Of a stretch of DNA of 64,000 nt, positions 23,504 through 29,938 are shown one piece after another. Where the stretch lies: positions 124,001 through 188,000 of the forward strand of contig NZ_KB891994.1 in assembly GCF_000373625.1 (NCBI RefSeq), written 5' to 3'. The stretch is from Streptomyces sp. LaPpAH-108. GTDB lineage: Bacteria; Actinomycetota; Actinomycetes; Streptomycetales; Streptomycetaceae. Below the pieces are notes generated by a model. It had not been told where the DNA came from, ran no database searches, and was given only the letters and a program-made list of their open reading frames with translations. Both the position numbers and the translations under genes were made by a program. How positions within the stretch are numbered: position 1 is the stretch's first letter; each line of letters begins with the position of its first letter.

Positions 23504-24289
23504 GTGGCCCTGAACAACACGTATGACGCGAGGCTCCAGCAGGAGACGGCCGTGGGAGCGGGCGTACAGCTTCTGCTGCTGGCCCTGCTCGGCACGGCCA
23601 TCGGCATGGGGGTGGCCGGCTGGCTGACGGGGCTCGCCTTCGCGTTCGCCACCTGGGCGGTCCTCTCCCGCGCCCTGCACCGCTCCGCGCTGCGCTCCTT
23701 CGGACCGGCCAACCGGGTCACCCTCGGCCGGGCCACCCTGGTCGGCGGGGTGACGGCCCTGGTCGCCGACTCCTTCGAGAGCGCGCCCCCGGTCACCCTG
23801 CTGGTCGGTCTGACGGCGGTCGCGCTCCTGCTCGACGGCGTCGACGGCAAGGTCGCCCGCCGCACGGGCACCTCCAGCGCGCTGGGCGCCCGCTTCGACA
23901 TGGAGGTGGACGCGTTCCTCATCCTGGTCCTGAGCGTGTACGTCGCGACGCGGCTCGGCCCCTGGGTCCTGCTGATCGGCGCCATGCGCTACGCCTTCGT
24001 CGCCGCCGCCCGCTTCGCCCCCTGGCTCAACGCCCCCCTCCCCCCGTCCTTCGCCCGCAAGACGGTCGCCGCCCTCCAGGGCATCTGCCTCCTGGTGGCG
24101 GGCGCGGGCCTGCTGCCGTACGCGGCGGAACTCGCGGTGGTCCTGCTGGCGCTGGGGTCGCTGGTGTGGTCGTTCGGACGGGACGTGGCGTGGCTGTGGC
24201 GCAACGCGCGGCAGGTGGTGGTGCCGGTGGAGGAGATCCCGGCCGCTCCCGCGAAGGCGCCGAAGACCCCGGAGCTGGTCGCGGGCTGA
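23504..24289 (+). CDS. CDP-alcohol phosphatidyltransferase
   Basis: 261 residues from GTG 23504, with GGAGG seven bases upstream. The full CDP-alcohol motif is present: DGVDGKVAR, then G eight residues later and FDMEVD, i.e. D-x2-DG-x2-AR-x8-G-x3-D-x3-D. Several hydrophobic helices surround it (LLLLALLGTAIGMGVAGWL, FLILVLSVYVATRLG). The enzyme moves a phospho-alcohol from CDP to an acceptor alcohol in the membrane. It is divergent from the MDR gene. Together with a flippase and a GT4 it suggests the cluster builds a lipid or lipid-linked product; the acceptor is unknown. Confidence 0.92.
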   Translation: MALNNTYDARLQQETAVGAGVQLLLLALLGTAIGMGVAGWLTGLAFAFATWAVLSRALHRSALRSFGPANRVTLGRATLVGGVTALVADSFESAPPVTLLVGLTAVALLLDGVDGKVARRTGTSSALGARFDMEVDAFLILVLSVYVATRLGPWVLLIGAMRYAFVAAARFAPWLNAPLPPSFARKTVAALQGICLLVAGAGLLPYAAELAVVLLALGSLVWSFGRDVAWLWRNARQVVVPVEEIPAAPAKAPKTPELVAG

Positions 24290-24291
24290 GA

Positions 24292-24333
24292 GCGGACGCG
24301 GCCGCACGCGTGACATGCGTGCGACCGCGCTCG
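24292..24333. terminator. Hairpin terminator between convergent genes
   Basis: Nearly perfect stem (gcggccgcacgc / gcgtgcgaccgc with one G-T pair) around gtgacat, extended outward by gagcg/cgctc-like pairing, between the CDP-alcohol phosphatidyltransferase gene and the DUF574 gene. Confidence 0.6.
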
Positions 24334-24358
24334 GGTACGCCGGGGGCGTCTGTGCCGC

Positions 24359-25144
24359 TTACGGCACTCGCGCCACCCCCACGTAGAACCCGCACCGCTC
24401 CTGCTCGGGAGCCGGGTCCTCCTGGTACCACTCCGTGGCGAACACCAGCCCGGGGTCGACGAGTTCGAGGCCCGCGAAGAACGGCTCGACCTCGGCGCGG
24501 GTGCGCATGCGCAGCGGGATCGCGCCCTTCTTGTACGTGTCCTCGACCCGGTCCTTCAGCTCGGGGTGCTGGTCGGCGGTGCCGTGGGAGAGGACGAGGT
24601 AGCTGCCCGAGGGGAGGGCGTCGACCAGGGTGCGGGTGAGGCCGTAGGGGTCCTCGGAGTCGGGCAGGAAGTGCATGAGGGCGATCAGGGAGAGCGCTAT
24701 CGGACGGCTGAAGTCCAGCCGCTGGCGCGCGTGTTCCAGGATCTCCCCGGGCTTGCGCACATCGGCGTGGATGTAGTCGGTCGCGCCCTCCGGCGTGCTG
24801 ATCAGCAGCGCCTCGGCGTGCCGCAGCACGATCGGGTCGTTGTCGACGTAGACGACCTGGGCGCTCGGCGTGATCGCCTGCGCTATCTGGTGCAGATTGG
24901 GCTCCGTCGGAATGCCGGTGCCGATGTCGAGGAACTGGTCGACGCCGTTGCGGGCCAGCCACGCGGCGGCGCGGTGCATGAACTCCCGGTTGCGGGCCGC
25001 GCTGCGCCGCGATTCCTCCGGCAGCGTCTCACCGACCTGCTGGTCCACGGGGTAGTTGTCCTTCCCGCCCAGCAGCCAGTCGTAGACGCGCGCGGGGTGG
25101 GGTTTGCTGGTGTCGATACGAGGGACGGGTACGCCGGCGGTCAC
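24359..25144 (-). CDS. DUF574-type SAM-dependent methyltransferase
   Basis: 261 residues from GTG 25144, which is preceded by GGAGGAG; an ATG at 25159 is possible. The family is very common in Streptomyces. Landmarks are HPARVYDWLLGGKDNYPVD, FLDIGTGIPTEPNLHQIAQ (SAM-binding motif I), VVYVDNDPIVLRHAEALL, YIHADVRKPGEIL and ALMHFLPD. The physiological substrate of DUF574 proteins is not established. It is a single gene with its own promoter region, convergent to the phosphatidyltransferase. Confidence 0.92.
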   Translation of the reverse strand: MTAGVPVPRIDTSKPHPARVYDWLLGGKDNYPVDQQVGETLPEESRRSAARNREFMHRAAAWLARNGVDQFLDIGTGIPTEPNLHQIAQAITPSAQVVYVDNDPIVLRHAEALLISTPEGATDYIHADVRKPGEILEHARQRLDFSRPIALSLIALMHFLPDSEDPYGLTRTLVDALPSGSYLVLSHGTADQHPELKDRVEDTYKKGAIPLRMRTRAEVEPFFAGLELVDPGLVFATEWYQEDPAPEQERCGFYVGVARVP

Positions 25145-25424
25145 GGGACACTCCTCCATACGCGAGAACACGGCTAACCGAGCATCCGGCCGGGGCGTGC
25201 GCACCGTCGACGGACGGCACTCACGCGCAGGTCGGCGGCGCCAGCGTAGTCGTAGCCGCCGACGAACGGTCCGGCGAGGCCGGGCTTCCGCGACCGTGCG
25301 CGTGACGATCACTGACGTTCCGTCATATCCGCAGGTCGGCGCCGTTGTCAGTGGCTCCCCTTAGATTCGTCTCACGTTCCGCCGCTCTGGCGTGAGCGTC
25401 CCTTTTCGCATGCATGGGAGTGGT

Positions 25425-25925
25425 GTGTTGTCCGTCTGGGAGAGGTCGAGCGCGGCACGGGTGGTGCCGTCGGCACGGCCGCGGAAGCTGGCCAAGGTGC
25501 CGTTCGTCGAGCTGGCCGACGGGCGCTTGCAGGGGGTGGTGTCCAGTGGGTCGGACATCGAGCGGGTCTACGTCTCCTCGGTGGCGGCGGGGACCTACGC
25601 GTTCGCGTGCAGCACCAACAACAACCGCCCCTGCGGCGGGGCGCGCGGCATGTTCTGCAACCACATACGGGCGCTGATCGGCGAGGCCGTGCTGCAGTAC
25701 GGCGGCGAGCGGGTGGCCCGGTATCTGAAGATCGAGGCCCAGGACACCGACGCGGGCGTCCTCACCGCCGCCATGACGGGCACGCGCCCGGCGCAGGACG
25801 GGAGTTCGGCCGCGGCCCAGGTCTTCAGCCGCTTCCTGCGTCACCTCGCCTATCTCGAACTGCCCGCCACCACCGTGCCGTTGCCGGAGATGCAGTGGTT
25901 CCCGACCACGAAGGCGGTGGCCTGA
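25425..25925 (+). CDS. SWIM-like zinc-finger protein, first gene of a five-gene cassette
   Basis: The start is uncertain: GTG 25425 or TTG 25428 follow GGGAG, while ATG 25410 and GTG 25392 lack good sites. From GTG 25425 there are 166 residues. A cysteine/histidine cluster with spacing C-x7-C-x7-C-x-H (ACSTNNNRPCGGARGMFCNH) ends in the CxH of SWIM domains, preceded by YVSSVAAGTYAFAC as the strand leading in. SWIM domains bind DNA or protein. The stop overlaps the next start by one base (TGATG), so this gene is coupled to the cassette and may supply its target-recognition part. The name rests on motif and context. Confidence 0.75.
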   Translation: MLSVWERSSAARVVPSARPRKLAKVPFVELADGRLQGVVSSGSDIERVYVSSVAAGTYAFACSTNNNRPCGGARGMFCNHIRALIGEAVLQYGGERVARYLKIEAQDTDAGVLTAAMTGTRPAQDGSSAAAQVFSRFLRHLAYLELPATTVPLPEMQWFPTTKAVA

Positions 25926-27310
25926 TGCGCGTCGATCTGCTCACCGATCCCGTCGAGGGGCTGGCGGAAGCCCTCGCCGCCGTGGACGGTTTCGACCAGG
26001 CCCTCGTCGGCGGGCTGCTGCGCCCGGGGCCCGGGCAGGCCGACGGGCTGACCGGGCTCGCCGCCGCCGTCGCCGGATCGCCGCTGGCCGCGCGGGTCGC
26101 GGAGGCGGCGGAGAAGGCGGCGGCCGGGGCCGCGGGCGAGGACCACTTCGTCGCCCTCGCCGCCGCCCGTACCGCCCTGCTCGGCTCGGCGCACGACGCG
26201 CTGACCGAGCGGGTGCGGGAGGCGGTGAGGCGCGCGTACGACGACGACCGCGCTACGACCGGCGCCGCGCAGCAGCCCGTCAACCTCCTGTTCGCCGCCC
26301 GCAGTTGGCTGTGCGACCTGGCGCGGGCCGGGTGGCAGGGCATCGACCACGAACTCGTCGGCGGGGCCGCCCCCGTGGTGTTCGCGATGCTGCCCGACCC
26401 GGCGCTGCGCCGACTCGCCGCGCTGCTCGACGGTTTCGCCGCCGAACTCGCCGCCTCGTGCCCCGGCGCGACCCTGGAGCGGGTGCCGGAGCGACGCTGG
26501 GCCGACCTGTGGTCGCGGGCGCTGCTGCTGACCGTGCCGGGCGCGCTCGGCACCCCTGCGGTGACCGAGGTGACAGGCCGCCTGCTGCCGCTCGGCGTGG
26601 ATGTGCAGGAGCACGCCACCGCCGTACAGGCGCAGGTGCACGCGGTGTTCGAGCCCGCCGACGGCGGCGGCGCCCGGCTGGTGCGGGCCTCGGTGTCCGC
26701 GCCGAAGCCCGATTCGGTCGTCGGCGCCGGTCTGTGGCAGTTGCTGCGCCCGCACATGTCGCTGCTCGCCGCCCTGGGCGAGGGCCGGGCGATGGACCTC
26801 GACGCCATGCCGGTCACCGCGGAGGGCGACCTGCTGTGGGACGACGCGCGGGCGCGCGCCGGTGAGCCCGCCGAGCCGTTCACCACGGCCCGGGTGGCGC
26901 TGCCCACCGCCTCCGCCTTTCCGGCCGCCCCGCTCGACCGGCATCCGGCGCGGATCGCGGTGCCGGTCCTGGTGGAGGGGTACGCGGTGGACGAGTCCGA
27001 CGGCCTCGTCCTCGATGTCGCCGGATGCCGGTTGCGGGTCGACGCCGACCGCGTCCCGGCCGCCGGGCCACTCACCCCGGAGGCCGTCGCCGCGTCGTCC
27101 GCGTGTCTGGGGCTGCTGCGCTGGGACGCCGGGGAGTTCCTGCTCCAGCCGCTCGCGGTGGAGCGGACGGTGCGGAAGAAGGCGGTCGCCGTGCACGCGG
27201 GCGCGTGGGCCGGGGGCACCACCGACAAGGCCGGGGTGCGCGCGGAGAAGGCGGCCACCGACGCGGTGACCGTGCTGCGCGAGCGGGCGGGAAGGCTGCT
27301 GCGGAAATGA
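25925..27310 (+). CDS. Unrecognised cassette protein between SWIM-like and VWA genes
   Basis: 461 residues from ATG 25925 with a one-base overlap to the gene before and an ATGA overlap to the VWA gene after. I do not recognise a named domain. It is mostly helical in the N-half (LAEALAAVDGFDQALVGGLL, LTERVREAVRRAYDDDRAT) and strand-rich in the C-half (LPLGVDVQEHATAVQAQVHA, IAVPVLVEGYAVDESDGLVL), and ends in a basic helix (LRERAGRLLRK). There is no signal peptide or membrane segment. Gene order indicates a structural or regulatory subunit of the MoxR/VWA machine. Confidence 0.8.
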   Translation: MRVDLLTDPVEGLAEALAAVDGFDQALVGGLLRPGPGQADGLTGLAAAVAGSPLAARVAEAAEKAAAGAAGEDHFVALAAARTALLGSAHDALTERVREAVRRAYDDDRATTGAAQQPVNLLFAARSWLCDLARAGWQGIDHELVGGAAPVVFAMLPDPALRRLAALLDGFAAELAASCPGATLERVPERRWADLWSRALLLTVPGALGTPAVTEVTGRLLPLGVDVQEHATAVQAQVHAVFEPADGGGARLVRASVSAPKPDSVVGAGLWQLLRPHMSLLAALGEGRAMDLDAMPVTAEGDLLWDDARARAGEPAEPFTTARVALPTASAFPAAPLDRHPARIAVPVLVEGYAVDESDGLVLDVAGCRLRVDADRVPAAGPLTPEAVAASSACLGLLRWDAGEFLLQPLAVERTVRKKAVAVHAGAWAGGTTDKAGVRAEKAATDAVTVLRERAGRLLRK

Positions 27311-28758
27311 CCGAGGAGACCGCCCGGGACATCACCTCCGGCACCGGCCAGGGCGCCCCCGTCAGCACGGGCCCCGCCACCGCCCCCGACCCCCAGGAGA
27401 ACCGCCGCCAGGTCCTCTACTGGCGCCTGCTGGCCCGCCTCTTCGACCCCGAGGAGCAGGCCGGTCTCGAGTCCGCGTCCCTCGCCGTGGTCGAGGACAT
27501 CGGCCTGCCGCCCGCGCTGCTCGACCCGGACGCCTCCGTGGACTCCGTCGTCCAGCGCCACCCGGAGCTGGCCGCGGAACTCGACGGGCTGATGACGCCC
27601 GCGCCGGACCCGGACGGCGCCCGCGACCGCACCGCCGAGGTACGCCGCGCCGCGCTCGCCTCCAAGCTGCTGCTGAACGTGTTCGCTGCCCGCCCCGGCG
27701 AGGTCACCGCCGGACAGCTGGCCCGCTGGCAGGCCGACGCCGACTGGCTGGAGCGGGCGCTGGGCTGCAAGCCGGGCGAGCTGCGCGGCGGCAGGACCGG
27801 GAGCCGTACGGCGGCGGGCAACGGCACCGGCTACGGCGCGCCCACCCCCGACCTGAGCCGGCTCGTCCCGGAGATCGGCCCCGAACTCGGCGCCATCGAG
27901 GCCGGTCTGGTCCAGCGGATGCGGCTGCGCGAGGTGCTGTCCGATCCGCGGCTCGCGGCCAAGCTGACCCCGAGCATGTCGCTGGTCGAGCAGTTGCTGC
28001 GCGACAAGGACAACCTCTCCGGGGTGGCCCTGGCGAACGCGAAGTCGCTGATCAAACGGTATGTGGACGAGGTCGCACAGGTTCTGCGCACCCAGGTCGA
28101 GAAGGCCACGGTCGGGGAGCTCGACCGCTCGGTGCCGCCCAAGCGGGTCTTCCGCAACCTCGATCTCGACCGCACCATCTGGAAGAACCTCACCAACTGG
28201 AGCCCGGAGGAGGAGCGGCTCTACGTCGACCGCCTCTACTACCGGCACACCAGCCGCAAGACGACGCCCCAGCGGCTGATCGTCGTGGTGGACCAGTCGG
28301 GCTCCATGGTCGACTCGATGGTCAACTGCACCATCCTGGCGTCCATCTTCGCCGGACTGCCGAAGGTCGACGTCCATCTGATCGCCTACGACACCCAGGC
28401 GCTGGACCTCACGCCCTGGGCGCACGACCCGTTCGAGACGCTGCTGCGGACCAAGCTCGGCGGCGGCACGGACGGCACGGTGGCCATGGCGCTCGCCCAG
28501 CCGAAGATCGCGGAACCGCGCAACACGGTCGTGGTCTGGATATCCGACTTCTACGAGTGGCGCGGCCAGGAGCTGTACGACAGTTTCGCCGCCGTGCACC
28601 GCTCGGGCGTGAAGTTCATCCCCGTCGGCTCGGTGACCAGCTCCGGGCGCGGCAGCGTCAACCCGTGGTTCCGGGAGCGGCTCAAGGACCTGGGCACGCC
28701 GGTGATCTCCGGCCACATCAAGAAGCTCGTGCACGAACTCAAGACGTTCCTCACCTGA
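27307..28758 (+). CDS. VWA-domain protein of the MoxR cassette
   Basis: 483 residues. The N-terminal ~310 residues are helical and family-specific (YWRLLARLFDPEEQ, RDKDNLSGVALANAKSLIKR). A von Willebrand factor A domain begins at about 322 with RLIVVVDQSGSMVDSMVN, an intact DxSxS metal site (Asp329, Ser331, Ser333), followed by GGGTDGTVAMA (Thr) and VVVWISDFYEW (Asp). MoxR ATPases and VWA proteins act as a pair in metal or cofactor insertion and complex remodelling. ATGA overlap links it to the previous gene, and MoxR follows 67 bp later. Confidence 0.93.
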   Translation: MTEETARDITSGTGQGAPVSTGPATAPDPQENRRQVLYWRLLARLFDPEEQAGLESASLAVVEDIGLPPALLDPDASVDSVVQRHPELAAELDGLMTPAPDPDGARDRTAEVRRAALASKLLLNVFAARPGEVTAGQLARWQADADWLERALGCKPGELRGGRTGSRTAAGNGTGYGAPTPDLSRLVPEIGPELGAIEAGLVQRMRLREVLSDPRLAAKLTPSMSLVEQLLRDKDNLSGVALANAKSLIKRYVDEVAQVLRTQVEKATVGELDRSVPPKRVFRNLDLDRTIWKNLTNWSPEEERLYVDRLYYRHTSRKTTPQRLIVVVDQSGSMVDSMVNCTILASIFAGLPKVDVHLIAYDTQALDLTPWAHDPFETLLRTKLGGGTDGTVAMALAQPKIAEPRNTVVVWISDFYEWRGQELYDSFAAVHRSGVKFIPVGSVTSSGRGSVNPWFRERLKDLGTPVISGHIKKLVHELKTFLT

Positions 28759-28825
28759 TCACGGGGCCCGAGCCGCGACTCACGCTCTTCCCTCTGATCT
28801 TCCCTGTACCGAAAGGCACTTCACC

Positions 28826-29938
28826 ATGTCCGACCTGCTGCGCGCCCCCGCCGAGATCAAGTACGCCGAAGAACTGGACTGGCTGGAGTCCGTCGACGAC
28901 GGCCCCAAGCCGTTCTCGTGGCGGCTGTCGCCCAAGATGGTCCGGCTGTTCATCCTGGGTTCCGAGCGGGCCGACGGCCTGGACCGGGAGATCTCGCAGA
29001 AGTGGTTCGGCGACCGCAGTTTCGTGGAGCGGTCCATCGTCACCCTCGCCTCCGACCGGGGGCTGCTGCTCATCGGTGACCCGGGCACCGGCAAGAGCTG
29101 GCTGGCGGAGCTGCTGTCGGCCGCGATCTGCCGCAACTCCACGCTGGTGGTGCAGGGTACGGCCGGTACCACCGAGGACCACATCAAGTACTCCTGGAAC
29201 GTCTCCATGGTGATCGCCAAGGGCCAGTCCCGGGAGTCGATGATCCCCTCCCCGATCATGACGGCGATGGAGGGCGGCGCGATCGGCCGCTTCGAGGAGC
29301 TGACCCGCTCCACCAGTGACGTGCAGGACGCGCTGATCTCGATCCTGTCGGAGAAGTACATATCGGTGCCCGAGCTGGACAGCGACAACATCGTGTTCGC
29401 CAGGCCCGGTTTCTCGATCATCGCCACGGCCAACAGCCGCGACCGGGGTGTCAACGACCTGTCGTCCGCGCTGAAGCGCCGGTTCAACTTCGTACGGATC
29501 CCGGTGGTGACGAACAAGAAGAGCGAGGCGGAGATCGTCCGCTTCCGCACCGAGGAACTGCTGCGGCGCCACTCGATCGACCTGGACGTGCCCCCGACCC
29601 TGCTCGACGTGCTCCTCCAGAGCTTCGCGGACCTGCGCGCGTCGGCCGCCTCGGCGGGCAGCGACGACGAGAAGCTGGAGTCGGCGCTCTCGACGGCCGA
29701 GCAGATCGGTGTCCTGGAGGACGCCGTGCTGCACGGCAACTTCTTCGGGGAGCGGACCCTCACCGCCCGTACGCTCGCCTCCTCGCTGGTCGGCTCCCTC
29801 ACCCGGCGCGAGCCGGAGGACCTGGCCATCCTCAACAAGTATCTGCACGGTGTGGTCGAGCCGCGCAGCAAGGAGGAGGGCGGCTCCTGGCCGGAGTTCC
29901 TTGAGGGTGGCCGCGACGCGATCGCCACCCTGTCGTGA
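28826..29938 (+). CDS. MoxR-family AAA+ ATPase
   Basis: 370 residues. Walker A is LLLIGDPGTGKSWLAELLS (residues 80-98). The Walker B/box region reads GRFEELTRSTSDVQDALISI, where ADEINR is usual in MoxR, so the usual Asp-Glu is Glu-Glu. Sensor 1 is FSIIATANSRDRGVNDLS, and LKRRFNFVRIP carries the arginine finger. Family members form hexamers that work with VWA partners as chaperones. An AAAGG site precedes the ATG, and the stop overlaps the next GTG by four bases (GTGA), coupling it to DUF5682. Confidence 0.94.
   Translation: MSDLLRAPAEIKYAEELDWLESVDDGPKPFSWRLSPKMVRLFILGSERADGLDREISQKWFGDRSFVERSIVTLASDRGLLLIGDPGTGKSWLAELLSAAICRNSTLVVQGTAGTTEDHIKYSWNVSMVIAKGQSRESMIPSPIMTAMEGGAIGRFEELTRSTSDVQDALISILSEKYISVPELDSDNIVFARPGFSIIATANSRDRGVNDLSSALKRRFNFVRIPVVTNKKSEAEIVRFRTEELLRRHSIDLDVPPTLLDVLLQSFADLRASAASAGSDDEKLESALSTAEQIGVLEDAVLHGNFFGERTLTARTLASSLVGSLTRREPEDLAILNKYLHGVVEPRSKEEGGSWPEFLEGGRDAIATLS

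Noticed and set aside
25392..25424. Upstream starts (GTG 25392, ATG 25410) for the SWIM-like gene
   Set aside because: Both lack a Shine-Dalgarno match, while GGGAG precedes GTG 25425/TTG 25428; kept only as alternatives.
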